Notes: generated by a model not told the origin, from the letters alone. A stretch of 64,000 bases of DNA from Candidatus Kapaibacterium sp. (GCA_004292595.1 RDXM01000086.1:1-64000), one strand, 5' to 3'. Numbered from the stretch's first letter, positions 47,101 to 56,032 are shown. Program-made: numbers and translations.

Positions 47101-50100
47101 GCACATCACCGCCGTCAATGGATGGAATCGCGGTTGTTACGAGTGCGCCCGTTCTGGCATCAATCGCCGCCAAGCGGTTTCGTGGGACGGTATTGCCTCC
47201 GTTGTCAGGTGAATTAGTCGCTTCAGTGAAATCGCCACCGACGTAGATAATCGTCCCCGCAGCATTGACCGCAATGGCGAAAATAGAGCGATTAAACGTC
47301 GGAAATTTACTAAGAGGCACATTCGGGTTTGCCTGCGGCGCAAGCACCGTAAAGCCCATACGCGAAGCCGTTCCCGCCGCATTCACCACCGTAATACTTC
47401 CACTCGACGCGCCCACTGGCACGGTCGCCGTGATGAGCGTTCCCGACTCGACCGTAAACTGCGGGGCAAGCGTCCCGCCGAAGCGTACTTGCGTTGTTCC
47501 TGTAAAATTCAAGCCCGAAATTCTGACCGTCTGCATCTGAGACGCGCTAAACGGTGAAAAACTCGTGATAACGGGCGCAGGAACAAGCAGCGTAAAGCCA
47601 TTCAGTGTGCCTGTGCCAGCAGCACCCGTTACGAACACGCTCGTTGTCCCGCCCGTAACGCCGAGCGGCACACGCACACTCAGTTGCGTGGGCGAAATGA
47701 TGCTAAACTGCGAGGCAGTAACGGGACCAAAGCGCACCTGCGTTATGCCCGTGAAGCGTGTTCCCGTCAGCGTTACGTCCGTTGCCGGTAGTGCGCTCAT
47801 GGGCTGTGCGCCAGTAACCGTCAGGGGTTGGAAGGTAATACCCGCCGTCGTTGAGCCAGCAAGCGTGGCAACGGCAATCGGTCCGCTTGTTGTGTTCGGC
47901 ATAACAAAGGTTAAGCTGTTGTCGGATTGCCGAGCGAGATTTTGCACCATCATCCCGTTTACTTGCACCGCAAGTTGATTTGCAACAAAGTTCGCACCCG
48001 TCACCGTTACAAGGTCGCCCGGCAATGGACTTAGGGGCGCGAAACTCGTAACGATTGGTGGTCCGACAACGCGAATGAGCGACGGCGCGGCAACTGTTCC
48101 GCCGCTCGCAAAAATGGTCAAATTACCGATAGTTGCTTGTGCGAAGGTGACGCGCATTTCCGTGAGGCTCGTCCAGTCCAGCGTTGCTGCCGTTACCGTG
48201 CCGATTTGCACAACAGGGAATGGGTGAAATTCTGTCCCGTTCAGGATGATTGTTTGCCCAATGCCGACAATCGCTGGCGGCTGCACGGAAGAAAGCGTTG
48301 GCTGCTTGACAGCAATCATCGGTCCAAGCGAATCCTGTCCAACAGGATTTTCCATGCGAAGAAGCCCCGTCGTTGCGTCGCTGGGCATGAGAATGCGGAT
48401 TTGACCGTTTGTAACGAGCTGAAAGACTTGCTTCAAGGGACTCAAGCCAAACTGCACACCCGAAACTCGTTGGAAATTTCCACCGAAAATATTCACCGTA
48501 TCGCCCGCTTTCGCCCATTTTGGGAAAAAGTTTACGATGGATGGTTTTAGAATAAAATCAAATATCCCGCCAGAAACCCCGATACCACCTGCGTTCTGCA
48601 CCGAAATCATACCCGAACTTCCATTGCCAATAACTGCCGTTATCGAACTAAAATTCGACGATACAACCGAAAGTGCATTTGTGCCGCCAAAGCTGACGTT
48701 GCTTGGGCTGGCAAGGCGTTGTCCCGTTATTTGAACGGTGCTGCTTGTTGTGCCGAAACTTGGCGTAAACCCCGTGATGAGCGGCGCGTTATTGAAGGTA
48801 ATGCTCACCATAGACGTTGCCGAGCCGCCCGTATGAATCATGCCAATCGGACCGTTCGAGCCACTGCCAACCACAATCTGCATGGATGTTGGCGAAAGCA
48901 CCGTGAAACTTTGCACCGCCGCACCGCCAATAGACACCGCCAACACACCACTCAACTGCGTTCCCGTTACCATGAGCGTATCGCCCGGAGAGACCGTCGT
49001 CGCCGAAACACCCGTAATCGTTGGTATGACGGTGCCGACAGCAAAAAAGTGATTCGCGCCCGTCGGCACCGCGCCAGCATTGGAAGTAACAGTGGTTGTG
49101 ATGGCATTTCCGCCAAAGCCCTGATACATTCCCGCTTGCACGGCAGAGCGAGCAACCACGCTCGACTGCGAAATGCCCGCTTCAAAGAGTGTGAGAGCAG
49201 AGCCGTTGAAATTGCCCGACATCGTTTGAACGCGCCAGTTGCGCGGCGAAAGCAGCGTCGTAAGACTGGCATCGAAGGTGGTCGCGCCAGCATCGAAATT
49301 TTCTACTTCCACAACAGGCGACATTGCACCCGTGAGCGCATTGAAGAGCGTTGCAGGGCGATAGCCTGTGCCGAGTGTGCCAACAGGAAAATCGTAGTTT
49401 GTTCCTGCTGCTGCAATGTTTGGCGTGAAACGGCGTTGGAGCTTGCCTTGCACGTAGCTGCCTGTGTTGCCGCCAGTGATGATGCCGGGCGTTGTGCCGC
49501 TTGGGTCACCAGAGAAAATGCGGGTTGTAGGCTGAAGAATGCCGTTTTGCAAGTCGAGCGTACCGCGCACGTTCAGGTCGCCTGTTACGGAATAGCTGCC
49601 GGTGCGGTTCATGGTGAAATTATTCAACGTGTTGTTCACAGCATCCATGCGGAGTGCGTTGATAGAGCCAGAGCCGCCGATAGTCAGCGACGAAGCACCT
49701 GCGGCGTTCACGCTATTGAACTTGCCCGTTGCGTACATATTGATTGCGCCGTTCAGCGTGAGCGTATTGCTCGCGGTGCTGCTCAAATTCATCGTTGAAC
49801 CATCGTTCACAATAAAACTGCCTTGCACAAGAGCATTCGCGCCGAGCGTAACGGGCTGTGAGTTGGAAATCGTTATGTTTTGCACACCCGCCGCCGCGCC
49901 GATTTCGCGTGGATTCATCGTTTTTACCGCCGCGCCAGAATACTCCAGCGTCGAAACAGCAGCGTAGTTCACATCGGACGCGCCTGTTACAAGACCGTTG
50001 CCTTGTATTTCCAGCGTTCCTGTGTTCTGTACGGTGAAACTTGTGCCAGAGGAATTATTATTCACAACAGCCCCTAACGGACTAATCACCAAGCGTGCGC

Positions 50101-53100
50101 TAGAAGCGACCGTAAGCGTGGCGGAGGCATTTTGCGTAAGCGTGTGTACGCCCGTCTGAAATGCGCCTGCGCCGTTGATATTTGTCGCAACATTGACCGT
50201 TGCGGGAGTATTCAGCGTAACAGGATTCATGCCGCTTGTAGTCAATGTGCCGATGGGCATGGTAACGGCTGGCTTGCCGCCTGCCGCTCCAAAGTTTGTG
50301 GTAATGGCATTTGATGCAGAATTAAACGTATAACTCGCTCCCGCCGTGTAGGTAACAGTCCCCGAACACTGCACCGCACCTTGCGCCAAAGCTGCTCCGT
50401 TGATACCGTCGGCGCGTGATGTAGCGAGTATTCCGCTTGCACCAAGCGTGAAATTTCCTGCGCCATTGACGTAGCTCGTGCCTGTGTTGAGCGTTCCGCC
50501 GACTTGCAAGGTTGCTCCTGCTGCTTGGGTTAGCACCATGTTATTGCCGAGAGTGAGGAAGTTTCCGCCCGGAATGGAAACGCCTCCGCTTCCTACCGTG
50601 AGTGTTTGTGCGGCTGCAGGACTCAAGGTAACATCCCCACCAACAATAAATTCTTGTATGGTTTGTGTAGGAATATTTATTGGCGCAAACGTCCCAGCAT
50701 TGAAGCGCAGTCTGTCCGTCGCAGCAGGTGTGGTGCGGGGAAGCGAGGTTACTGGATCAACCCAGTTTGCGGCTACTGTCCAATCGCCACCTGCTCCACC
50801 TACCCAATCGTACAGATTTGGTCCAATTCCCCCAAGGAAATACCCTGCGCCCACAATGGCAGCATTGGTCGTTAAACTACCTGCCGCCCACGTTGAAAGG
50901 CTGTTGTTATACGTTCCGTTGGCTGTGGCTGGATTACCGCCGATGCTATTGATGGCAGTGAAGGGCGTAGGAACGGTGCGTTCCAAAGAAACCCGCCCGC
51001 TTGTGTAGTTACCGCTTACTTGCTGGAGTTGCCAGTATTCGCTTGTAGAAAGAGCCGAAATATCTGTTCCTGCCACGCCCATCGCATTTCCGACAAAGGC
51101 TTGTACTTGCATACGAGGTCCCGTAACGCCTGTTGTTGGGTCGAGTACCTTGAAGGGATATTTGTCCGCACCAACGCCCACAGGAAACAAATACGTCCCT
51201 GCCGTTCCCGTAAGATTTGCCGCCATATCACGCTGAAGCGGTCCATCCACATAGCCCGTCATTGCCGAAACGGCTGTTGGCGAGGTGTTGGAGACCGTGA
51301 GCATATTCAAGCCTGTGGTAATCACACGCCCACCGTTGAGCGAAAGCGTTGCCGACGCGCCCAGTACTTTTGCGGCATTGATTGTTATCGTGTTGGTATT
51401 GGTCAAAAGAAGATTTCCACCCATTGCGGCGGGAAACTCTGCCGTTGTGGTCATTTTTGCCACCGCGCCAGAATACTGAAGCGTCGAACCAGCCACGTAG
51501 TTCAGTAGTGATGCGGCGACCGAGATTTGCCCCGTGCCTTGAATTTCCACAAAGCCGCCGCTATTCACTGTAAACGATGATAATGTCGCGTTGTTATGCG
51601 TGAGGGTGTTACCGTTTGGAATTATCAAACGTCCGCCAGAATTGACCGTTACTGTTCCCGTCACTGCACCGATACTTTGCGCATTGGGCGGGGTCGTACC
51701 GACGGTGTTGGAAATGACGAGTTTCGCAAGCATGGGCGAAGGAAGCTCTGAAACAGCAAGCGTTTTTGCTGCCGCTCCGCCTGATTCTAGCGTGGCATTG
51801 TTGGGAACAACGGCATCGCCATAGACGGGGGTGGTGCTTGCGACCGCGCCTGTTCCTGTCAGAAGCAGTCTGCCGCCTGTCGCGCCGTTATCAATCACCA
51901 GTTGCCCGCTATTGGTCAAGGTTACGCCATTGCTCACTTCCAGCGTTCCACCGTTTTCGGCAATCATTGCTCCGCTATTGGTTGTTGCAGCGTTCAGTAT
52001 CAGCCTCGCACCGTTTTTGACGGTCATCACGCAGTTTGCGCCGAGCGTAAAACCTGATGTCGCCGTAGCCGTGCCAGAAGCAAGAATAAATTGAAAACCT
52101 GGTCCAGTGAAGTTCGGCGCAGGAGTAACCAAGCCCGGCAGCAATCGCCAGTTCGACGCAACACCCGCATCACCGCTTACATACTGGTATTTTGCAATGT
52201 GAATGCGGCGAAGGCTGTGATTGGGGATTCTGTCGGTAACAAAGAGCGTATCTCCTTTAACAAGCATACCGCCGAGTTCTGCGGTGAATTGAGCCGTATT
52301 ATAGGGACCATCAGCGTTGCCAGCCACGCCTGTTCCTGCAAATGTGGTAACCACTCCGTTCGGTTGTATCATACGCACAAGCCGAGGATCGCCGACGTAC
52401 AAAACTCCACCTGCATCAGCAGCAATCCCTATCGGAAAGTTAAATTGTGCCGCCGTACCGATTCCATCAACGGAAGCCGCCGTACCATTCCCTGCCACGG
52501 TTGTAACATTACCACCAGGAGTAATTTTCCGTATGCGATGATTGCTGCAGTCGGTTACAATAAAATTACCACCTGCATCTCGTACCATACACGTTGGGAC
52601 GGAAAATCGCGCTGCACCGCCCATTGCATCAACATATCCCGACGCCCCCCCCGAACCCGCAAAGAGCGTAGATACGCCGCCTAAAGTTACTTGGTAAATA
52701 GAATGATTTGTTTGACTACAGACGTAGAGATTCGTGCCGTCAAAGACTATTCCGCGTGGACCTTGAACGGTTGTCAGGGTCGTAACATCACCACTGGGAG
52801 TAATTTTCCGAATAAGATTATTGAAATAATCACTGACGTAAAGGTTGCCAGCACCGTCAAGAACCAGTGCCGTTGGGTCCCAAAACGTTGCGGCAAGCCC
52901 CAAAGCATTATTTGACCCAACCAGTCCACTTCCAGCAAAAACAGTCGCAACACCCCTCTGCGTAACGCGGCGAATACGCTGCCCGGACGCTTCCGCAATA
53001 AACATATCACCACTCGTTGCATCGAGCGCAAGACCAAGAGGCTGGTTGAGATTCGCCATGTTCCCTGCGGAATTAGCGGGCGCAAATACACTACTGCTAG

Positions 53101-54589
53101 CACCGCCGATAAACGTTGCCACAGGCGGAATGGTATTCGGCGTAAAGCTGCCCCCAGTCATCGCCGAACTCGTACCAGTGTTCACCGTTATTGGTCCCGC
53201 AGTCGCACCAAAGGGAACAACGGCTTCAATGCTTGTTCCGCTTACCAAGCGCACACTTGGCGAAGGAACGCCACCGCCAAAGAGTACCTGCCCGATGGGT
53301 TGGTTAAGATTTGTTCCTGTAATAGTAACGACCTGCATCGGATAGGCATTCGCAGGAGCAGCACCGAGCGTAATGGTGGAAAGAGGTGCGAATGCCGCAA
53401 AACCAGCACGCGACTGACCGCCGACATCGGTAAAATCACCACCCACATACACTCTGCCGCCAGAGGCGGCAATAGCACGAACTCCCTCCGAACCGCCCGT
53501 AATGTTTGGGTTAAATGCTGTGGCAACTCCAGTATTCGCACCATTGGGCATTGGGAAGGCGGCAACTCTGTTGCGAGTTGTCGAACCATTAACCTGAGTA
53601 AAATCGCCACCTGCATACACAAACCCGCCATCTACGGCAATCGCTTTCACCGTACCGCCAGGGATATTGGGATTCCACATCGGGTCGAGAGCACCTGTAA
53701 CAACGTCGCGGGAAGTTAGTCGATTTGGTGGACCGTTAAAATTCCCCCCAATCAAAAGATAAGGATTTGAAACGGTAAGCGCAGTTACGGGGTTTCCAGG
53801 TGGGTATAAGCCATTGGGCCATGAATGCACTTGAGAATTTGCTTTCAGAAGCTCCGCAAAGTGAGACCGGAAGACGTTTCCATTGACTTGCAAAAAATTA
53901 CCGCCAACGTACACTAAACCGATGGCATCGTGAGCAATCGCCAGAACTGGGGCAGCAACATTCGGAACAAAGCTGCCAATTCCGCCATTGATGTCAAAGG
54001 AACAGGCACTAATGCGCCCTACACCATCAACGACCGTAAAATTGCCTCCCACATACAGCGTTGTACCATCAAGTGCAAGTGTTAAGAAAGAACCATTTGT
54101 CGCGCCGGGAGTAGGATTCCACGCCTCTAAGGTGTTCGTGGCTGCAACAAAAGAGAAAATACTTTGACGAGTATTTGCACTGCCGTTATTGACATTGTTA
54201 AATGCTCCACCAACGAAAATACGCGTTCCGTTAGAAACCATCGCGTCAACGTTGCCGTTTGGTCTGAGATTGAACTCCGGGCGAACCGCACCCGTGTTCG
54301 CATCTATCGCAACAAGATACGGCTGTGCAATCGTATTGCCACCATTGATTTGCGAATTGATAACCTGTGTAAAACTGCCACCGACATACACCGTTGAGCC
54401 TTGAACAACAATAGCGTAAATTGTACCACCACTGAAGGTCGGAAAGGCTGTGAGCGGAGCACTATTTTGAGCCTGAAGCCGAGAGAAACCTACACCAAGC
54501 AGCACCAGCACGAGGACAAGCTGCACACCCCGACGCAGAGCGGCACTCAGCCCACCACGCCAGAGAAGAGAAAGGAGAGATGCGAACAT
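41159..54589 (-). CDS. Giant 3: 4476-aa secreted multi-propeller and beta-helix protein with T9SS sorting domain
   Basis: The start is supported by AAGGTG about 10 bases upstream and a signal peptide (hydrophobic 'LVLVLVLLGVGF' core, ending L-Q-A-Q41). By position: seven 'Y-V-G-G-x-F' repeats (53385-54427); TIG; six NHL repeats (~52195-53125); a beta-helix-like region (~49045-52190); seven TIG domains (~47310-49040); a second set of seven 'Y-V-G-G-x-F' repeats (~46225-47310); TIG; six more NHL repeats (~44955-45945); TIG domains; a Gly-rich hinge ('GGGGTGGMGGGG'); a leucine-rich repeat block (~43270-44200); Ig-like (~42940-43200); FN3-like (~42590-42890); ASH/HYDIN-like (~41930-42580); cohesin-like (~41520-41910); sorting domain (41159-41420). 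It shares its C-terminal cassette with giants 1, 2 and 4. Probably surface-exposed or secreted; ligand unknown. Confidence 0.92.
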   Translation of the reverse strand: MFASLLSLLWRGGLSAALRRGVQLVLVLVLLGVGFSRLQAQNSAPLTAFPTFSGGTIYAIVVQGSTVYVGGSFTQVINSQINGGNTIAQPYLVAIDANTGAVRPEFNLRPNGNVDAMVSNGTRIFVGGAFNNVNNGSANTRQSIFSFVAATNTLEAWNPTPGATNGSFLTLALDGTTLYVGGNFTVVDGVGRISACSFDINGGIGSFVPNVAAPVLAIAHDAIGLVYVGGNFLQVNGNVFRSHFAELLKANSQVHSWPNGLYPPGNPVTALTVSNPYLLIGGNFNGPPNRLTSRDVVTGALDPMWNPNIPGGTVKAIAVDGGFVYAGGDFTQVNGSTTRNRVAAFPMPNGANTGVATAFNPNITGGSEGVRAIAASGGRVYVGGDFTDVGGQSRAGFAAFAPLSTITLGAAPANAYPMQVVTITGTNLNQPIGQVLFGGGVPSPSVRLVSGTSIEAVVPFGATAGPITVNTGTSSAMTGGSFTPNTIPPVATFIGGASSSVFAPANSAGNMANLNQPLGLALDATSGDMFIAEASGQRIRRVTQRGVATVFAGSGLVGSNNALGLAATFWDPTALVLDGAGNLYVSDYFNNLIRKITPSGDVTTLTTVQGPRGIVFDGTNLYVCSQTNHSIYQVTLGGVSTLFAGSGGASGYVDAMGGAARFSVPTCMVRDAGGNFIVTDCSNHRIRKITPGGNVTTVAGNGTAASVDGIGTAAQFNFPIGIAADAGGVLYVGDPRLVRMIQPNGVVTTFAGTGVAGNADGPYNTAQFTAELGGMLVKGDTLFVTDRIPNHSLRRIHIAKYQYVSGDAGVASNWRLLPGLVTPAPNFTGPGFQFILASGTATATSGFTLGANCVMTVKNGARLILNAATTNSGAMIAENGGTLEVSNGVTLTNSGQLVIDNGATGGRLLLTGTGAVASTTPVYGDAVVPNNATLESGGAAAKTLAVSELPSPMLAKLVISNTVGTTPPNAQSIGAVTGTVTVNSGGRLIIPNGNTLTHNNATLSSFTVNSGGFVEIQGTGQISVAASLLNYVAGSTLQYSGAVAKMTTTAEFPAAMGGNLLLTNTNTITINAAKVLGASATLSLNGGRVITTGLNMLTVSNTSPTAVSAMTGYVDGPLQRDMAANLTGTAGTYLFPVGVGADKYPFKVLDPTTGVTGPRMQVQAFVGNAMGVAGTDISALSTSEYWQLQQVSGNYTSGRVSLERTVPTPFTAINSIGGNPATANGTYNNSLSTWAAGSLTTNAAIVGAGYFLGGIGPNLYDWVGGAGGDWTVAANWVDPVTSLPRTTPAATDRLRFNAGTFAPINIPTQTIQEFIVGGDVTLSPAAAQTLTVGSGGVSIPGGNFLTLGNNMVLTQAAGATLQVGGTLNTGTSYVNGAGNFTLGASGILATSRADGINGAALAQGAVQCSGTVTYTAGASYTFNSASNAITTNFGAAGGKPAVTMPIGTLTTSGMNPVTLNTPATVNVATNINGAGAFQTGVHTLTQNASATLTVASSARLVISPLGAVVNNNSSGTSFTVQNTGTLEIQGNGLVTGASDVNYAAVSTLEYSGAAVKTMNPREIGAAAGVQNITISNSQPVTLGANALVQGSFIVNDGSTMNLSSTASNTLTLNGAINMYATGKFNSVNAAGASSLTIGGSGSINALRMDAVNNTLNNFTMNRTGSYSVTGDLNVRGTLDLQNGILQPTTRIFSGDPSGTTPGIITGGNTGSYVQGKLQRRFTPNIAAAGTNYDFPVGTLGTGYRPATLFNALTGAMSPVVEVENFDAGATTFDASLTTLLSPRNWRVQTMSGNFNGSALTLFEAGISQSSVVARSAVQAGMYQGFGGNAITTTVTSNAGAVPTGANHFFAVGTVIPTITGVSATTVSPGDTLMVTGTQLSGVLAVSIGGAAVQSFTVLSPTSMQIVVGSGSNGPIGMIHTGGSATSMVSITFNNAPLITGFTPSFGTTSSTVQITGQRLASPSNVSFGGTNALSVVSSNFSSITAVIGNGSSGMISVQNAGGIGVSGGIFDFILKPSIVNFFPKWAKAGDTVNIFGGNFQRVSGVQFGLSPLKQVFQLVTNGQIRILMPSDATTGLLRMENPVGQDSLGPMIAVKQPTLSSVQPPAIVGIGQTIILNGTEFHPFPVVQIGTVTAATLDWTSLTEMRVTFAQATIGNLTIFASGGTVAAPSLIRVVGPPIVTSFAPLSPLPGDLVTVTGANFVANQLAVQVNGMMVQNLARQSDNSLTFVMPNTTSGPIAVATLAGSTTAGITFQPLTVTGAQPMSALPATDVTLTGTRFTGITQVRFGPVTASQFSIISPTQLSVRVPLGVTGGTTSVFVTGAAGTGTLNGFTLLVPAPVITSFSPFSASQMQTVRISGLNFTGTTQVRFGGTLAPQFTVESGTLITATVPVGASSGSITVVNAAGTASRMGFTVLAPQANPNVPLSKFPTFNRSIFAIAVNAAGTIIYVGGDFTEATNSPDNGGNTVPRNRLAAIDARTGALVTTAIPSIDGGDVLAIVVDNTNNAVYVGGLFTAVNAGTARGHLLRFNATSGALDSWQTQFPLNQVVNGLSLNATNTVLYAVGGFTGVANNPGLNNGCGFSTADGTLSGFAPNIANVAQAVVVDGSSIKIAGHFAQTNGIVRQNRLASLTTGAQDIPSWNAMIQDGVGLSLAVDGGTTYVGGNFSAVGGTSRNRLCALPSANGNPVIDWNPNMNENVWAIAVDGANVYAGGVFTAVNGSVSRNGLAAFPKPPAAATARAFNPNLTGGVVNSLAISGTTLYVGGGFTTVGGQSRSGFAAFNTDGISTGAGTMTGSANPPTITDFSPATAAPMQAITLTGTNFTGTTKVEFGEKEAWFKVLSPTAIRTVVPSGVAVGELSITVSTALDAASRPGFVVGATPLVSTLAGDGPRGFNDSAGQSARLFAPRFGAKIGNNVYFSTVHAIQKLNLQTGEISIIAGGTDGGSSDGTGAGAQFLHPFGVMASDQTGGSGSSHLLVADYLNSRLRLVDIASGAVRTFAGTGTREYADGPLLNASFFTPQGLARDGAGRIFVTDHEARAVRFLQDNIVNTAAGNPDVAGSTNGFREDATFINPSGIVFDNANNAYIADRGGNRIRKISLETEIVTTLSGTGEAGFADGASDVAKFNSPIGLAINGTTLFVADGSNHRIRAVNTQTGEVVTVAGSTQGFADGTQQGAKFDAPHSLLWDNESASLIVFDTDNNRIRRVVPGTLAFAPSTRNSMTMTSGTVTMTNATAEAVMKIIDIFPRRLIEGENITLSGENISTEATVSIGALPLEIIEQSTTAIVVKIPNNIVPAMMLSTNARLVVTSPTVRINVFSAIAVTARNMPFISITFPSTGTTRDVISILGEHLAPLSAQVRGSVVGVSIGGVPVQEFSVLTPQQIQVRVGAVRSGLVQVRTLSGQILTADGRFTLDTTKVQLGNMGQTGGGGTGGMGGGGSTTATMQPVVMPIAIPRVAPQDSIALNRLFAATQGMQWATNSNWSNGAPVTLRYGVKIRNERVVEIRLPSSGLSGSIPPEVLQVLDKLEVLDLSNNRLSGAIPSMIANAQNLEVLNLQGNRFIGALPSGFCSMGKMRELNLSGNSIEDSVAKLCCLANATMLNLQGNKFTGAMPPCVQNLRALSVLNLAGNNASGPLPEALGQLRGLTQVNLRGNRFTGAFPRALAQVFTNPSAQKRQAVSEANEALGLEVLDLGENGLTGEVPEDIGNLLNLRTIRLDRNNFSGTLPKGLLSLNRLRTLDVSNNQFTGGPDLNTTRLDTLFVQNNRFSVVSLERFQGVRVYQYLPQEFVAPSITARSGAVSFTTNSFTMTINEPLTLSVPRTENFSRTQWRKNGIALRTPLDTNSHAELRILAFAIADTGVYDCVVSNDRLAGIVLTTAQIQIRGIIPMIIPTAVQLLAPRANEEDLQTEPRFRWTSSRAADVYRMELATDSSFATLVSSAQILQSREILTAEEVLATRSNAAALFERGFPLQNDRRHFWRVRAENTFGVSAWAAGTFTTAPADAVLTIGTLDMGRTARFDSVGGTLAIRNFSASAITLDSVRIDNPAFVIDDIRAGTVIISGGELRLNVFTTAATVGNQRSAITVGFKTGMSSVPLTRTMPNRLAVRVQAVKIIAPKLDTVIAGRRQLKSIELVNLSDEPVTVRSSSLLNNVSAFSLTALERDRVIPARESLALELRTNAATPGLLPEETLRIETIRGDAGSVGRENWDTVRTSFRAFARALRREDVFIRVAVKPLADSIAPGGAVTLEVLLTPLGQAGFLDVVRNSNNTFTGVVRWNPQVLALDPTERGVRRIRSGISTSTNAPASATNQSVSLESFVIPRTAWDGKTARLLNIKAVSVAGNTDVSPILLENFQWDATGSVNVESVEQSQFTAKPCAAGGKRLVTSAKATQLAVIAPNPAKDEVSISYTLREDGFVEILLVDMNGKTAQILLSEEQAAGDYTTTKALKNIPSGSYTVRLSTQNGVVTKRVNVVR
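46225..47310 (-). repeat. Seven-repeat 'YVGGxF' propeller, second copy (giant 3)
   Basis: Seven units again, for example 'IIYVGGDFTEA', 'AVYVGGLFTAV', 'TTYVGGNFSAV' and 'TLYVGGGFTTV'. Both copies end in a similar 'GGQSR(S/A)GFAAF' segment, indicating duplication of the whole propeller. Confidence 0.75.
53385..54427 (-). repeat. Seven-repeat 'YVGGxF' propeller, first copy (giant 3)
   Basis: Seven units of the form A-I/L-x-V-x-x-x-x-V-Y-V-G-G-x-F-x-x-V-N/G, such as 'TVYVGGSFTQV', 'TLYVGGNFTVV' and 'FVYAGGDFTQV'. These resemble delta-60/DUF5122-type beta-propeller repeats. Seven units suggest a closed seven-bladed propeller. Confidence 0.75.
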
Positions 54590-55161
54590 ATTTCACCTTA
54601 GGAGATAAAAAGATTGAAAAGAGACTGATGTACCAGAGGAAAGGGAGAATGTACTTTTGAGAATCCATTGCTGGCAGTGCTGACACCATACGCACTGTTC
54701 CTACACCGTAGGCGAGCGGAGTATTCTCCCGTTGTTGCGAACACAAGTTTATTTCAGAACATAGCACAAGAGAGCAGTTTCCTGCACAATAATTCTACTA
54801 CTGACACCAACGTCTGACCCACTGACCTATTACACGGATGTTCTTAAACAAATCTGTGTCGTAATTTACAAAAAAAAACAAAGCGAAAATAGTGCCAAAG
54901 GTAATGATTTTTTCGTTACAGGTTGATATTTTTGCTTCCTACAAACATTTTTTGCCGTATTTCGCAGAAAAAACGCTTTTTTAGGTTACGATTTGAAGAG
55001 CATTTGAGAATAAAAAAATCAAATATTTTCTGCAATTGCTTCTTAAAGAGCGGGAAACATTGGATTGGAAAAACAGCAGAAAATGTGTAGTTTGAAGGGT
55101 TCATTTTTTCACTCAACCCCTGATAAAACCTTACATCAACAATCATACACCACGGACAGCT
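54590..55161. other. Divergent intergenic region upstream of giant 3
   Basis: 572 AT-rich bases without a convincing gene; an antisense frame overlapping both ends looks like a shadow. The giant 3 ribosome-binding site (AAGGTG on the minus strand) lies at the left edge. Confidence 0.7.
55065..55094 (+). promoter_or_regulatory. Possible Bacteroidota-type promoter
   Basis: TTG (55065-55067) and TAGTTTG (55088-55094) are spaced 20 bases apart. They approach the Bacteroidota -33 TTTG / -7 TAnnTTTG pattern but are one base short in the -7 box. They lie ~70 bases upstream of the gene at 55162. Confidence 0.3.
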
Positions 55162-55842
55162 ATGCCAACACCACAGACAACCGACACACCGTTTATTCCC
55201 TTCAGCCAATGGGATGTGGACGGCATTGAACAAGAACTCGGCTTGCGCTACACACGCCTCCACCCAACACTCGTAGAATGGACAAGTGCTATGCCCGACA
55301 TTAGCACGGGACAGCGCGAAATGCTTCTCGAACTTCGCAGTATTCTCTTTGATAACGTTGATGCGTGGAACGAAGAAGAACTCAAAATGAAATTCATCAG
55401 TCATATTTTGTGGATTGCGCAACTCGACCAAACACGGTACAAAGGCTTTCTGGAACGCCCTTTGCGAGCGCGTTTGGGAAATGTCGAGGTCGGTGGAACG
55501 GTGGATTACATGGTTGCCACAGGAAAGATGAATCCAAAAGAACCGTTTTTTTTCTTACACGAATACAAGCGTTCACGCGGGCGCGACAACGACCCACTGG
55601 GGCAATTACTCGTTGCCATGCTGGCTGCGCGGGAATTGAACAGCATTACCGAGCCGATGTACGGCTGCTACGTTGTCGGGCGGGAATGGTTTTTTATTGT
55701 TATTGACGGCGATGCCTACTCGACGAGCGATGCCTACATCGCCACGCGGGACGATATTTTCCTCATTGTCGGATTTTTCCAAGCGATGAAACGCAGGATT
55801 GATGCACACTTTGAGAAACGGGACGCAGAGAAAATACAGTAA
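55162..55842 (+). CDS. Hypothetical PD-(D/E)XK-like protein
   Basis: 226 aa, no signal peptide, so cytoplasmic. I do not recognise a named family. The centre reads G-G-T-V-D115-Y-M-V-A ... F-F-F-L-H-E134-Y-K136-R, with the spacing and hydrophobic strands of a PD-(D/E)XK nuclease core (Asp, then Glu-x-Lys on the next strand). The preceding 'RARLGNVEVGGTVDY' and following Q-L-L-V-A-M helix are consistent. It may be a solitary restriction-like nuclease or a catalytically silent relative. It is alone on the plus strand between giants 3 and 4, followed by a perfect hairpin and the Uma2-type gene. Confidence 0.75.
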   Translation: MPTPQTTDTPFIPFSQWDVDGIEQELGLRYTRLHPTLVEWTSAMPDISTGQREMLLELRSILFDNVDAWNEEELKMKFISHILWIAQLDQTRYKGFLERPLRARLGNVEVGGTVDYMVATGKMNPKEPFFFLHEYKRSRGRDNDPLGQLLVAMLAARELNSITEPMYGCYVVGREWFFIVIDGDAYSTSDAYIATRDDIFLIVGFFQAMKRRIDAHFEKRDAEKIQ

Positions 55843-55894
55843 ATTTTAACAGAATATTCACGATATTTCTATACGGACAAAGGTTTGTCGTTTC

Positions 55895-55927
55895 AGATGT
55901 AGTCCACCTCGAAGGTGGACTACATCT
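55895..55927. repeat. 15-bp-stem perfect hairpin, left copy
   Basis: AGATGTAGTCCACCT, loop CGA, then its exact complement. The same stem recurs at 56830-56862 with loop TTG. It has no adjacent T-run, so it is not a typical terminator. Confidence 0.9.
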
Positions 55928-56017
55928 CACTCTTTCACTTTTTGCTATGCAATTTTTACCCGTTTTTAGTATAACTCAGATTTTTGTATATTTTCAGCAA
56001 TAGACATTTTCCCCAAC

Positions 56018-56024
56018 TGAGGAG
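56018..56024 (+). promoter_or_regulatory. Ribosome binding site of the Uma2-type gene
   Basis: TGAGGAG ends 8 bases before the ATG at 56033 and supports this start. Confidence 0.6.
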
Positions 56025-56032
56025 CATTTCCC

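Noticed and set aside
54656-54760. Possible structured leader or riboswitch upstream of giant 3
   Set aside because: A few short complementary words exist but no convincing multi-stem structure or known riboswitch motif.
54916-55431. 171-codon minus-strand frame upstream of and overlapping the gene at 55162
   Set aside because: Half is antisense to the PD-(D/E)XK-like gene and the rest is AT-rich intergenic DNA; no family features.
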